64,000 nucleotides of DNA, from positions 248,001 through 312,000 of the forward strand of contig CAVUIW010000016.1 of the NCBI GenBank assembly GCA_963741525.1, read 5' to 3'. The position numbers and the translations under genes were made by a program. The notes below the pieces were generated by a model, which saw only the letters and a program-made list of their open reading frames with translations, was not told the origin of the DNA and did not search any database. How positions within the stretch are numbered: position 1 is the stretch's first letter; every line of letters begins with the position of its first letter. This document shows positions 33,022-42,406 of the stretch, piece after piece. The stretch is from JANNSX01 sp963741525 (lineage in GTDB: Bacteria; Pseudomonadota; Alphaproteobacteria; Rhizobiales; Hyphomicrobiaceae).

Positions 33022-33146
33022 GTTTGGGACTGCGAAAAACAGTTCGGCCGTATCGCGGGGGAGCGATACGGCCGGAATGGAAGTGGTAGAGTAGAGGTCG
33101 TCAGGCAATCGAGCCAGGTTGCGCCCTGGCTCGACCGCCGAAAACT

Positions 33147-33422
33147 TTAGCCGCCGCAGCCGTCGAGTTCCTTCTGGCGATCGGCGACCGCCTGGCGCCA
33201 TTGATCGGGGGGAACCGACTCGCACCAGGCCGTATGAACCGCGATGTCCGTCGTCCAGCCGTCGCCGGCGAGATTGCAGGCCTTGCCTTCGTTCTCCTGC
33301 TGCTGCTTGGCGGAGGTCAGCGCATACCAGCTGCAATCCTCCTGGGCCATGGCCGCCGAGCCGAGCGCCGCGAAGCCCGCAAGGGCGCCGAGAGCGATAC
33401 CGACTTTCATGATCCGGTGCAT
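33147..33422 (-). CDS. Small secreted hypothetical protein
   Basis: 91 residues from ATG 33422 (GAGGAT upstream). Signal peptide KVGIALGALAGFAALGSAAM ends AMA|QEDCSW. The mature part has four cysteines (CSWY, ACNL, WCES, DGCGG) likely forming two disulfides, and a WYALTSAKQQQENEG segment. Periplasmic; family not recognised. The longer in-frame start at 33572 would precede the signal peptide and is rejected. Confidence 0.65.
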   Translation of the reverse strand: MHRIMKVGIALGALAGFAALGSAAMAQEDCSWYALTSAKQQQENEGKACNLAGDGWTTDIAVHTAWCESVPPDQWRQAVADRQKELDGCGG

Positions 33423-33687
33423 TGCATCCTCATCGTTTCCGCCGCTTCGAACTAGGCCGAGCGGCACCTGCCCGTTACAAATAGAGAACTCGAGGGGCCT
33501 TTCAAGTGTGGCCCAACTCGACGCGCCAGCCAACCAAAACCCGCCGACGATTGGGACAGTATCGCCCCCCATATGAACCCGCTCTGAACAGAGCCAACTC
33601 CCCGGGAATTCTACATCTGCACCCTCAGAGTCCTTGTATTTCCTAGCTTATTTCCGCCTGACGGGGAACGAGGTTCTCGTCCGCTCC

Positions 33688-35121
33688 TCAGCCATTGATG
33701 CGGCGGCGGATATCGTCCGTCACCTGGCCCGCGATCTTGCCGGGCGCGGGCACCGTCGCGCTTTCCCGCCGCAAGGCCTCGACCAGAGCAAAAATGGACT
33801 TGAGTGCCGGGGGAGCGGTGCGGTCGGTCACCTCGAAGGCCCGGACGGCCGCAACCGCCACTGCGCCGAGACAAAGATCGAGCATCCGCCCGGCATCCTC
33901 CTGCCCCTTCCAGGCGAGCGCCGTCGGCACCGCGACATCGTTCTGCACGAAACCGCCCGATTCTGAGCCGGGGAGGAACACCGCCTGCGCCGCCCGCCGC
34001 GCCGCCTCGCCATAGCCGACGACCGCAAAACCCAACGTGCCGAGATAAACCGTACTCTCGTCGTCGGCCCCAGGCCGCATGAGTTGCGCCGGCAATCCCG
34101 AGGTGTTGCCGTCGAGCAGGCGGGCGATCACCCGATCGCAGAGCGTCGTCAGATCCGCATAGGCCATCGCGAGCGCATTAAGGGCTGGCCAGGCGGCGGC
34201 GTTGTGATAACCACCCGTCGAATGGATCTCCCCGTTCGAAGAGTCATCCTCGGGAGGGAAATAGGTCGGGTTGTCGGAGACCTGGCAAAGCGAGATGCGG
34301 GCGGCCTCTTGCGCCCGCTCGAGGTCGCGGCGGAGGCGGCCCAGCATCTTCGTCAAGATGCGGAAGGTGACGGGCGCCTGGTAGGGCCGGCGATCGGAGG
34401 TTCCACCTTCAATCAAGGCGGAGAGCCGCTCGGCGGCGGCGATCTCGTGGGGGTCACCCTGGAGCTTCGCCGTCGCGACCGAGAAATGCGCGACCGGGAC
34501 TTTGTAGGCTTCGGCGGCGAGTGCGAAGATCTCCTCCGCGATGGCGAGGCGCCGCTCGGCAATGAGCGCTCCATCGGCGACCAGCGCGGCCGCGAGCGGC
34601 GCGCCATTGATGAGCGAGAGCGATTCCTTCTCCTTCAACTCGACCGACTGCGCGAGCGGACCGAATAGCCATGAGAGGGGCAAAATTTCCCCCGCGCAGA
34701 CCGCGCCGTCGAGCGGCACCGGCGGCAGCGGCCGGTCCAGCATCGCGGCGACCATTCCCGCCAGCTCCGGCGTCACGGCGGCGTGCCCCTCGATGAAGTT
34801 CGCGAGCCGCGCAAGAACCATCAGGCGGACAGCCCGCTCCGGGAAAGGCTCGCCCCAATTGGCCTGCGCGGCGATCGGGGGTTTTCGCGCATGGGCGCGG
34901 CGCTCCTCGGGAGAAAAACGCAAGTGCGCGTGCTGGCCGTAACCGGACGTCACGCCATAGATGACGATGTCCGGCTCCTCGATGAGCCGCTCGAAAGCGG
35001 CGCGGGCCTGAGCGATCCTGGCGAGCGCATTTTTGCCCAGCCGGACGCGCGCATTGTCGAAGGCAACTTTATGCGCGGCGTCGAGCGTGATGTCCGCCCG
35101 CCGCTCGAGAACGATCTCCAT
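33688..35121 (-). CDS. Histidine/phenylalanine ammonia-lyase-like protein without MIO triad
   Basis: 477-residue member of the HAL/PAL/TAL fold family: YGVTSGYGQ (residues 55-63) corresponds to the YGVNTGFG segment, and YQAPVTFR, QVSDNPTYF and FVQNDVAVPTALAWK match family landmarks. The site that normally reads GSVGASGDLAPL is PLDGAVCAGEILPLSW here, so the Ala-Ser-Gly that cyclises to the MIO electrophile is Cys142-Ala143-Gly144. Without Ser the usual chemistry cannot occur, so another function or a different active site is implied. ATG 35121 follows GAGGAGAA. Confidence 0.85.
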   Translation of the reverse strand: MEIVLERRADITLDAAHKVAFDNARVRLGKNALARIAQARAAFERLIEEPDIVIYGVTSGYGQHAHLRFSPEERRAHARKPPIAAQANWGEPFPERAVRLMVLARLANFIEGHAAVTPELAGMVAAMLDRPLPPVPLDGAVCAGEILPLSWLFGPLAQSVELKEKESLSLINGAPLAAALVADGALIAERRLAIAEEIFALAAEAYKVPVAHFSVATAKLQGDPHEIAAAERLSALIEGGTSDRRPYQAPVTFRILTKMLGRLRRDLERAQEAARISLCQVSDNPTYFPPEDDSSNGEIHSTGGYHNAAAWPALNALAMAYADLTTLCDRVIARLLDGNTSGLPAQLMRPGADDESTVYLGTLGFAVVGYGEAARRAAQAVFLPGSESGGFVQNDVAVPTALAWKGQEDAGRMLDLCLGAVAVAAVRAFEVTDRTAPPALKSIFALVEALRRESATVPAPGKIAGQVTDDIRRRING

Positions 35122-35272
35122 GGCATTCTCCTCAAATTCCCGGAGATATTTAGCATTGGGCGTCGCCCCTGTCGCGGGGCCGGATTTCCGGCGTTTCCGA
35201 ATGCTGATCGTCCTTGCGCGGCGTATTTTGTGAAAAACTTCCGACAGTTTCCCATTGATTTGCCGATCCAGT

Positions 35273-35316
35273 CTAACGGGCGGTTTTCCAGAACTCCAAC
35301 ATTCACCGCCCGTTAG
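35273..35316. repeat. Inverted repeat in divergent HAL-like/kinase intergenic region
   Basis: CTAACGGGCGGT (35273-35284) and ACCGCCCGTTAG (35305-35316) form a perfect 12-bp stem with a 20-base loop. It lies between the divergent HAL-like gene and the sensor kinase gene; possible operator or terminator. Confidence 0.6.
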
Positions 35317-35387
35317 GCATTCCTTCTCGGCGATGCGACAGACTTCAACCTGGGGAAGCCGGTCCATGTGGCCGATCGGGTAGTCGA

Positions 35388-37193
35388 ATGTTGTCGTTGA
35401 AAAACACCTCTCTGGTGACGTTCGCCGCAATCGTCGCGGCGCCCCTCGTCGTATTTTGGGCCTGGCCCTATTCCAGCCAAGTCGACGCGCGCATCTCGGA
35501 GGCAGGAGAGCACAATCTGTTGCTTGCCCAATCCGTCGGCCTATCGATTGAATTCTATCATGACGAGGTCGTGAATGCCTTCGAACATGTCCTGAGCGCG
35601 CACGACGCGAATGATGGCATGGTCGACACCGAGCTGCTTTCCGGGCTCGGTTTGCGTTATGCGGGCTGGGTCGACGAGACAACCGGCGCAGTGAGATCCA
35701 AGTTCGGCGTACGCGCCGACCTGATGCCGGACACCTATAGCCCCGGCGAGCTGGCGGCGCTGAAGGCCCGCCTCGCCGCCGGCAAAGCCAGCGCATTGCA
35801 AGTTAGGATCGGCGCCGACCAGCAGCCCGAGTTGATGCTCGTCTCGTCGCGTCAGGGCACGATCCTGGTCGCCGGAGTCTCCACGTCAGAGCTGGTGCGC
35901 CTCGCGGAACGCATCAACGCGAACCGCGAAATCGGTATCGAGATCGTCGACGGCACCGGCCGGATCATCGCCAGCCCGCTGAAACACTGGGAGCAGCAGG
36001 CGAAGGATCTGTCGGACTTGCAGCTCGTGGCGGATCTGACCACACATCGGCAAGTGATCTCACAGGAGGATTTGCCGGAGAGCAGTGGCCCGGCGATCGT
36101 TGCCGCTGTCCAAGCCGGCGATACCGGCTGGGGCGTGCTGGTGCACGAGCCGGTGGGCGCGGCCTCCAGCGCTGGCTCGCAGACGCTGACACTGTCGATC
36201 GCCTTCCTCATCATCTTGACGGCGGCGCTCGTCGGCTCGCTCGCGACAGCGCCTGTGGTCGGCCCGCTGATGGCGGTGAGCCGGGCTGCCCGCCGCATGC
36301 AGGACGGCGACACGGACGTCCGCATCGCCAAGCTCGGCTGGCTGACGCCCAAGGAGGTGCTCAATCTGAGCCAGGCCTTCAATGCCATGGCCGAAAGCGT
36401 CGCCAGCTCGCGCGCCCAGGAGGCCGAGGCGCGCGCCAAGGCCGAGCAGGCGAACCTGTCCAAGACCGAGTTCCTACGCAACGTCACGCACGAGGTGAGG
36501 ACGCCGCTCAACGCCATCATCGGGTTCTCGGAGGTTCTCCTCAACGAGTGCCGTCGCATGAACTTGCCGCATCGCCAGATCTCCCACGCCGAGGACATCT
36601 CCTCGGCTGGCCGGCACATGCTGAGCCTCATCAACTCGCTGCTCGACCTGTCGCGCATCGAGGCCGGTCAGTACCAGTTGCAGGAGGCGCCGACCGCGCT
36701 GGACGAAGTGCTCGCGCGCTGCGTGCGCTTCCTTGGGCCAGCAGCTCAAGCCCGCAAGACCCAGATCGAGATGCATATCGCGCCCGAGCTGCCCGATATC
36801 GTCGCCGACGAGCGGGCCCTGTTCCAGTCAGTGCTCAACCTCGCGGCGAATGCCATCCGCTATGGCCGTGAGGGCGGCCACGTCATCATCTCGGCAGTGC
36901 CCTCGCGGCTGCATGGCGTCGAGATTGCCGTTTCGGACAATGGCCCCGGCATTCCAGCCGAATACCTCGACAAGGTCACGGAGCCATTCGTGCGGGTGGC
37001 CAGCGAGGCCAATCGCAACGTCGAGGGCAGTGGCCTCGGGCTGCCAATCGTCAAGAAGCTCATCGAGCTGCACGGCGGCAGCTTCGTGCTCGAGAGCACG
37101 CTCGGCGCCGGCACGACGGCCCGCATCCGCCTGCCGGCGAACCGCCTGTTGCCGCGCACCGACTTGGCACCGGCAGGACAAGCGGCCGCTTGA
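35388..37193 (+). CDS. Membrane sensor histidine kinase
   Basis: 601 residues: N-terminal membrane anchor (about 8-28), periplasmic sensor (about 30-260, Cache/dCache-like), second membrane segment (about 265-290), HAMP (about 290-345), HisKA with phosphorylated His368 (NVTHEVRTPLN) and HATPase_c (VLNLAANAIRYG, DNGPGIP, GSGLGLPIVKKL). Typical two-component kinase; no response regulator gene is adjacent, so the partner is unknown. Start ATG 35388 has no strong ribosome site. It is divergent from the HAL-like gene. Confidence 0.9.
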   Translation: MLSLKNTSLVTFAAIVAAPLVVFWAWPYSSQVDARISEAGEHNLLLAQSVGLSIEFYHDEVVNAFEHVLSAHDANDGMVDTELLSGLGLRYAGWVDETTGAVRSKFGVRADLMPDTYSPGELAALKARLAAGKASALQVRIGADQQPELMLVSSRQGTILVAGVSTSELVRLAERINANREIGIEIVDGTGRIIASPLKHWEQQAKDLSDLQLVADLTTHRQVISQEDLPESSGPAIVAAVQAGDTGWGVLVHEPVGAASSAGSQTLTLSIAFLIILTAALVGSLATAPVVGPLMAVSRAARRMQDGDTDVRIAKLGWLTPKEVLNLSQAFNAMAESVASSRAQEAEARAKAEQANLSKTEFLRNVTHEVRTPLNAIIGFSEVLLNECRRMNLPHRQISHAEDISSAGRHMLSLINSLLDLSRIEAGQYQLQEAPTALDEVLARCVRFLGPAAQARKTQIEMHIAPELPDIVADERALFQSVLNLAANAIRYGREGGHVIISAVPSRLHGVEIAVSDNGPGIPAEYLDKVTEPFVRVASEANRNVEGSGLGLPIVKKLIELHGGSFVLESTLGAGTTARIRLPANRLLPRTDLAPAGQAAA

Positions 37194-37200
37194 GGCTTCG

Positions 37201-37437
37201 CTACAAATCAATGTCCCAGAAGCGCCGGTTTGCCTCTCGCTCCACGTCCGCGCGGGATACCCCGATATCGTGCAGCGTGCGATCGTCGAGATCGGCCAAA
37301 TCGCGACGCTGGCGGTAAGCTGCCAACATGGCTCCGAGCCGTCGGAAGACGCGGCCCAGCCGGACCTTGAAGCGAAGTGTCCCGGTCTCCGGGTATCCGG
37401 CTGTCCAGATCGGGCGGGGGAGGGAGGTGTTGCTCAT
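37201..37437 (-). CDS. DUF1127 family protein
   Basis: 78-residue protein whose C-terminus RDLADLDDRTLHDIGVSRAD is the DUF1127 signature, with an Arg-rich tail RRFWDI shared with the protein at 12745-13014. N-terminus is basic (LRFKVRLGRVFRRLG). ATG 37437 is preferred; the start at 37494 would extend into the regulatory region. Divergent from a LysR regulator gene; LysR-DUF1127 pairing is recurrent in rhizobia. Possible RNA-binding role is from the family. Confidence 0.88.
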   Translation of the reverse strand: MSNTSLPRPIWTAGYPETGTLRFKVRLGRVFRRLGAMLAAYRQRRDLADLDDRTLHDIGVSRADVEREANRRFWDIDL

Positions 37438-37491
37438 GTCGATCTCTCCTTCGTTGGAGCGTCGTTGAAGGAAAGATGGGGGCAAACGCTT

Positions 37492-37539
37492 CATAACGAA
37501 AACGAATAGTCATTGTCATTTACATCACGATGCGTTATG
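37492..37539. promoter_or_regulatory. Inverted CATAACG/CGTTATG operator-like sites
   Basis: CATAACG at 37492-37498 and CGTTATG at 37533-37539 are complementary and flank an AT-rich stretch (GTCATTGTCATTTACATCAC) in the LysR/DUF1127 intergenic region, consistent with a LysR-type binding region controlling both genes. Confidence 0.5.
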
Positions 37540-37547
37540 TTAAGCGC

Positions 37548-38420
37548 ATGAGACGAGACATCGACATCGCCCTGCTGCGCGCCTTCGTGGCGGTCTCCGA
37601 GACCGGCGGCATGACTTCGGCCGGCCGGGTCCTGAACCTGACGCAGGCCGCCATCAGCCAGCAGATCAAACGGCTGGAGGAGCTACTGCATTCGGAGCTG
37701 TTCGATCGCTCGGATAAGCAGCTTCGCCTCACCTCCGCCGGCGAGCGGCTGATCGCTCCGGCCCAGCGCCTCATCGCACTGAATGACGATGTCTTCTCGA
37801 CCATGATCGAGCCTGAATTCGAGGGCGAGGTCCGGCTCGGCGTGCCGCACGACATCGTCGGGCTTTACATGCCGCCGGTGCTCAGGTCCTTCCAGCAGTC
37901 ACACCCACGCGTCCGCGTCTCGCTCGTCGCCTCGACGACGCCGAAGCTGCTGGAGCGCATGCAGCGCGGCGAGATCGATCTCACTCTCACCACCGAGCCG
38001 GCGCCGGTCTCGGCGGCGAACACGCTGCTGCCGGACACGCTCGCCTGGGTGGGCGCACGCGGCGGCACCGCCTGGCGGCGCAATCCCATCCCCGTCGCCA
38101 TGGGCGATGAGACCTGCGCCTTCCGCGCGCATGCCCTCGAAGCCCTCAGAAAGGCTGGGCGCAACTGGCACCTGATGTTCCAGATCGGCGACACGACGCC
38201 GATGCAGGCCATGCTGGAAGCAGACATGGTGGTGGCGCCGATGCTGACTTCCGTCGTGCCGGGTTCACTCGAGATCTTGAGACCGGCGGAGGCGCTGCCG
38301 GCTCTGCCCGTCTTCTACATCAACCTGCACACGCGCAGCGCCGGGCAGAACGCCATCGCCGACGCACTCGCGGCGCAAATCCGCGCTGAGTTCGAATGCC
38401 GCTTCAAAAGAGCGGCGTGA
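37548..38420 (+). CDS. LysR-family transcriptional regulator
   Basis: HTH domain at residues 1-60 (LLRAFVAVSETGGMTSAGRV, LTQAAISQQIKRLEELL) and a periplasmic-binding-protein-like effector domain from about 90 on (GEVRLGVPHDIVGLYMPPVL). ATG 37548 is chosen because the earlier ATG at 37530 lies within the putative operator; length is then 290 residues. Divergent from DUF1127, which is its probable target along with itself. Effector unknown. Confidence 0.87.
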   Translation: MRRDIDIALLRAFVAVSETGGMTSAGRVLNLTQAAISQQIKRLEELLHSELFDRSDKQLRLTSAGERLIAPAQRLIALNDDVFSTMIEPEFEGEVRLGVPHDIVGLYMPPVLRSFQQSHPRVRVSLVASTTPKLLERMQRGEIDLTLTTEPAPVSAANTLLPDTLAWVGARGGTAWRRNPIPVAMGDETCAFRAHALEALRKAGRNWHLMFQIGDTTPMQAMLEADMVVAPMLTSVVPGSLEILRPAEALPALPVFYINLHTRSAGQNAIADALAAQIRAEFECRFKRAA

Positions 38421-38472
38421 CGGGTCGGGAGCCCCGAGCACGCCGCCCCTCCCGGCCGGGAGTCCTGAGAAG

Positions 38473-38796
38473 TTACGGCGTCCAGATCTTGTTGCTTCCG
38501 TCACGCCGTACACCAATGCAGATCTCCGAAACCCGCGTGTCGTAGCCGACCACTTGGCACACATCGCGCTTGAGGTTGTAGCTTTGGCGGACCTCGGCGC
38601 CCGAGACCGCCATGCCGTGGCCGCGCGCGACTTGGGCGAGATAGTTGTCCTCGCAATAGGGCGTGCGGATCGGATAGCCGCTCGACATCTGGTAGGGACC
38701 GTCGCAATCGATTTTGGCCTCGGCGGTTGCAGACATGCCGGCCTGCATCGAGAGTGCCGCCAAAGAGGCGAGCGCAAGTGTGCGGTAAGTGCTCAT
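38473..38796 (-). CDS. Small secreted hypothetical protein
   Basis: 107 residues, signal peptide LALASLAALSMQAGMSATAE, then a mature chain with four cysteines (IDCDG, PYCED, RDVCQ, EICIG) and a RTPYCEDNYLAQVAR stretch that also occurs in rhizobial secreted proteins of unknown role. GGAG precedes ATG 38796. Periplasmic by prediction; no function assigned. Confidence 0.7.
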   Translation of the reverse strand: MSTYRTLALASLAALSMQAGMSATAEAKIDCDGPYQMSSGYPIRTPYCEDNYLAQVARGHGMAVSGAEVRQSYNLKRDVCQVVGYDTRVSEICIGVRRDGSNKIWTP

Positions 38797-38904
38797 CGTA
38801 AGCTCCTGTTAAAGCCTGGGCCGATCAGGAGCGAAACATAGTCCCTCTTCGGCCCGGTTGCAGTTCCGCCGGACACAGGCCGAGAACAATTTTTTGAAAT
38901 AGTC

Positions 38905-39453
38905 TCAGAACGAGCTGTTCGGCCCGTTGAGAAACGTGATTTCCTCGGGCGTCGAGTTCCGGCCCAACGCAACATTGCGATGCGGAAACCGGCCGAAGCG
39001 ATCGATGATGATTTTATGCAGCCAGGCATAATGGACGTTGTCGGGTACGCCCATCTCGCCGAACAGATGCATGGATCGCTCTTGCTCTCTCACGTCCTCG
39101 CTATGCTCGAAGGGAAGATAGACGAACTGTCGCTTGTCCGGGTGCAGGCGGCGGTCGTAGCCACGATCGATGGCGAGCTTGGCGAGGATGAGCGCCTGGG
39201 GGTCGGCGGCGAAGGCGCGGGCGGTGCCGCGAAACATATTTCTCGAGAACTGATCGAGCACCACGAGGGCGGCCAGCGCGCCGTCGATATGGTCGAGCGC
39301 ATCCGGCGGAACCTGCTGCGACAGCTTCTCGTGCACCCAGAGGAAACGATCGCGGATCATCTGGTCGACGACCCAGTTTCTCTGGAACCAATTCTCCGGC
39401 GTCCGCTCCACGAACCAGAAGCGCAACACCTCGCCGATCCAGCTGTTGTCCAC
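38905..39453 (-). CDS. DUF924 family protein
   Basis: 182-residue soluble protein of the DUF924 (tetratricopeptide-like helical) family: VLRFWF near the N-terminus, then VVLDQFSRNMFRGTARAF and FVYLPFEHSEDVREQERSMH are diagnostic. GTG 39453 is chosen because AAGGAG lies seven bases upstream and it gives the standard short N-terminus. Its biochemical role is unknown. The CFA-synthase-like gene starts 115 bases away on the other strand. Confidence 0.85.
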   Translation of the reverse strand: MDNSWIGEVLRFWFVERTPENWFQRNWVVDQMIRDRFLWVHEKLSQQVPPDALDHIDGALAALVVLDQFSRNMFRGTARAFAADPQALILAKLAIDRGYDRRLHPDKRQFVYLPFEHSEDVREQERSMHLFGEMGVPDNVHYAWLHKIIIDRFGRFPHRNVALGRNSTPEEITFLNGPNSSF

Positions 39454-39568
39454 TCTCGAGCTCCTTGGCTGCAAATCGCCGGCGCAGCCTATCGTCCGGC
39501 TGGCCCGGTGCAACCCCCTCGCCGGGTTTCCATTGCCGGTGCGGCACGCCTGTGCTTGGCTCATTCGC

Positions 39569-40879
39569 ATGACGATCGACACCAAGGACGCGAAGCTCCT
39601 CGATGCCGCGCGCGCCGCGATCGCCGAAGTCGCGCGCCATCTCGACCTCGATGCGCGCATGAGGCTGTGGGACGGCAGCGAGGTGCCGCTCGGAAGCAAT
39701 GTAGCGCGGCCGCTTGTCATCACCATTGCCTCACCCGGCGTCGTCGCCTCGCTCCTCAAGCGGCCAACGCTTGACCGCATCATCCGTCACTACGCCCATG
39801 GTGAGATCGGCCTCGAGGGCGGCACGCTCATCGACCTCGCCGAGGGCCTTGCCGGCGATGGTGCGGGCCGTAAGCTCAAATCGCTGTCGAAGCTCGGATT
39901 GGCCCGGAAACTCTGGCCGTTCCTCTGGGTGAGGTCAGAGACACCCGGAGCCTCACGTGCCTTCTTTGGCGATCACGCGGGTGAGCGCCGCAAGCAGGCC
40001 GAGAACCGCGACTTCATCCGCTTCCATTACGACGTCGGCAACGAGTTCTACCGGCTCTTCCTCGATCACGAGATGATCTACTCCTGCGCCTACTTCACGG
40101 ATTGGTCGAACGGCATCGATCGGGCGCAGCATGACAAGCTCGAGATGATCTGCCGGAAGCTGCGGCTCCAACCCGGCGAGCGCTTCCTCGACATCGGCTC
40201 GGGCTGGGGCGGGCTGTTGCTGCACGCGGCGCGGCATCATGGAGTCAAGGCCCACGGCATCACGCTCTCCGAAGCGCAGCTCGAAATCGCGCGGCAACGG
40301 ATCGCCAAAGCGGGACTGACCGATCGCGTCACGGTCGAGATCCGCGACTACGCCGATCTCGACGGCACTTTCGACAAGATCGCCTCGATCGGCATGTACG
40401 AGCACATCGGTCTCGCCAATATTCCCAAATACATGAAATCCGTGCGCGGGGTGCTGGCGCCGGACGGGCTCTTCCTCAACCACGCGATCTCGCACCGGGC
40501 GAGCCCGGACGGCCGGCGCTTCGGCACGCGGCCCGAGCAGAAGGCGATCCTCAAATACATCTTTCCGGGCGGCGCGCTCGACGATATCGGCCACACGGTG
40601 ACGGCCATGGAGCAAGCAGGCTTCGAGGTGCACGATGTGGAGGCCTGGCGGCGGCACTACGCGCAGACGACGCGGCTGTGGTGCGAGCGGTTGACGGCGC
40701 GGCGCGAGGAGGCGATCGCGCTTGCCGGCGAGGAAACCTATCGCATCTGGGTCGCCTACCTCGCCGGCGTCTCGCTCGCCTTCTCGCGCGGCACGCTGCG
40801 GATTTTCCAGACGCTCGCGAGCCGAACGGCAAAGCGGCCCTCGACGCTGCCGCCGACAAGGGCCGATCTCTACCGTTGA
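39569..40879 (+). CDS. Cyclopropane-fatty-acyl-phospholipid synthase-like methyltransferase
   Basis: 436-residue class I SAM-dependent methyltransferase. FHYDVGNEFYRLFLD and CAYF precede the SAM loop ERFLDIGSGWGGLLLHAARH; YEHIGLANIPKYMKSV and FIFPGG-type residues follow, as in CFA synthases, which methylenate unsaturated phospholipid acyl chains at the membrane. The N-terminal 150 residues form the lipid-binding domain. Alternative: a related CFA-like methyltransferase acting on other lipids. Start ATG 39569 lacks a strong ribosome site. Confidence 0.88.
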   Translation: MTIDTKDAKLLDAARAAIAEVARHLDLDARMRLWDGSEVPLGSNVARPLVITIASPGVVASLLKRPTLDRIIRHYAHGEIGLEGGTLIDLAEGLAGDGAGRKLKSLSKLGLARKLWPFLWVRSETPGASRAFFGDHAGERRKQAENRDFIRFHYDVGNEFYRLFLDHEMIYSCAYFTDWSNGIDRAQHDKLEMICRKLRLQPGERFLDIGSGWGGLLLHAARHHGVKAHGITLSEAQLEIARQRIAKAGLTDRVTVEIRDYADLDGTFDKIASIGMYEHIGLANIPKYMKSVRGVLAPDGLFLNHAISHRASPDGRRFGTRPEQKAILKYIFPGGALDDIGHTVTAMEQAGFEVHDVEAWRRHYAQTTRLWCERLTARREEAIALAGEETYRIWVAYLAGVSLAFSRGTLRIFQTLASRTAKRPSTLPPTRADLYR

Positions 40880-40888
40880 GGCGCGCGA

Positions 40889-42406
40889 TCAGAACAGGAA
40901 GTCGCTCGCGGTCAGTTGGTTCGCATTGACGCCGTAGACCGTGATGGTGTCTCCGGTAGGATTGCCTTGGCCATCGACATAGAGCGAGACGATCGCGGCC
41001 GTGCCGGCGCCCTGGGTGATGTGCAGGTCATTGAATGCGACGAACGGCACCCAGATCTCGATCTTGTCGACATTGTCCTGGAAGCCGAAAATCGTGTCGT
41101 CGCCCCAGCCCGGATCGAAGTTGAACCGGTCGAAGTGGTAGGTATCGGCGCCGGCGTCGCCAATCAGCCAATCGTTGCCCCAGCCGCCTTCCATCCAGTC
41201 GTTGCCATCGCCGCCGTACATGATGTCGTTGCCGGATTCGCCCGCGACGCTATCGTTGCCAGCACCGCCTCTGAGAATATCGTTGCCATCCTGGCCATTG
41301 ACGCTGTCGTTGCCGTCGCGAGCATTGATGACGTCGTCGCCGCCGTAGCCGAGCAGCCAGTTGTCATAGATGCTGCCGTAGATGTAGTCGCCCTGCTGGG
41401 AGCCGTAGACGTCCTCGATCGAGGTGAAGGTGTCGAGGCCCTCGCCGGTGTTGTGCTGCAGGAAGCTGTCGATGTCGACGGCGATGCCGACCGTGGAAGC
41501 GGTGAAATCGGCCATGTCGTCGCCGGCCCCGCCGACGAACCAGTCGTTACCCGCGCCGCCGACGATGATGTCGTCGCCATTGCCCCCGAACAGAATGTCG
41601 TTGCCGGAGTCGCCGTTCAGATTGTCGTTGTCGTCACCGGAATAGATGATGTCGTTCCCCGCGCCGCCCCTGAGGTCGTCATAGCCGCCGAAGCCATCGA
41701 TCCGGTCATCGCCAGCGCCGCCGCGAATGGTGTTGAAGCCGTCGTTCCCCGCGAGGTCGTCGTCGAAGCGCGAGCCGGTGAGATGCTCGATGTCCTTCAA
41801 CGTATCGAGGCCGCTGCCGCGCGTGTTCTGCGCCGCCGTCACCCTCAGATCGACGTCGACACCGGCCGTTGCGGTCGAATAGTCGGCGGTGTCGTAGTAT
41901 GCGCCGCCGATCAGCGTATCGTTGCCGGCGCCTCCGTCGAGCGTGTTGTTGCCCGAGCCGCCGATCAGAATGTCGTTGCCGGCCATGCCGCGCAAAATAT
42001 TGTTGGCGGCATCGCCCGTCAGCGTGTCGCCGAACCGCGAGCCGGTCAGGTTCTCGATGCCGGAAAGCCGGTCGGTGCCGTCGCCCAAGGTATTCTGGGC
42101 TGTTAGGAGCGCGAGGGAAACGCGCACCGCGGCGGAGGCCCCCCGGTATGAGGCCGTGTCGATACCATCGCCACCGAGCAACGTGTCGTTGCCGGCGCCG
42201 CCTTCCAGCGTATCGTCACCGAGACCGCCGTCGAGCCGGTCGTTACCGGCATTGCCGAACAGCGTGTCGTTGCCGAGCTCGCCGAGGAGAACGTCGTTGC
42301 CGAGCCCACCGCTCAACCGGTCATTGCCGCCGCGGCCCTCGATCCGGTCCGCGAGCGTGGTGCCGTTCAAGATGTTGTTCTGGTCATTGCCGATAATTCT
42401 CGCCAT
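40889..42406 (-). CDS. RTX calcium-binding protein
   Basis: 505-residue protein built mainly of about 26 GGxGxDxLx nonapeptide repeats that form Ca2+ parallel beta-rolls, from residue 15 to 450. Three ~45-residue segments (TAQNTLGDGTDRLSGIENLT, TAAQNTRGSGLDTLKDIEHL, LQHNTGEGLDTFTSIEDVYG) interrupt the repeats, each followed by more nonapeptides. No N-terminal signal is present; the C-terminal TASDFLF end fits type I secretion. No T1SS genes are adjacent. ATG 42406 follows GGGAGGGA. Likely secreted surface or matrix protein. Confidence 0.9.
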   Translation of the reverse strand: MARIIGNDQNNILNGTTLADRIEGRGGNDRLSGGLGNDVLLGELGNDTLFGNAGNDRLDGGLGDDTLEGGAGNDTLLGGDGIDTASYRGASAAVRVSLALLTAQNTLGDGTDRLSGIENLTGSRFGDTLTGDAANNILRGMAGNDILIGGSGNNTLDGGAGNDTLIGGAYYDTADYSTATAGVDVDLRVTAAQNTRGSGLDTLKDIEHLTGSRFDDDLAGNDGFNTIRGGAGDDRIDGFGGYDDLRGGAGNDIIYSGDDNDNLNGDSGNDILFGGNGDDIIVGGAGNDWFVGGAGDDMADFTASTVGIAVDIDSFLQHNTGEGLDTFTSIEDVYGSQQGDYIYGSIYDNWLLGYGGDDVINARDGNDSVNGQDGNDILRGGAGNDSVAGESGNDIMYGGDGNDWMEGGWGNDWLIGDAGADTYHFDRFNFDPGWGDDTIFGFQDNVDKIEIWVPFVAFNDLHITQGAGTAAIVSLYVDGQGNPTGDTITVYGVNANQLTASDFLF

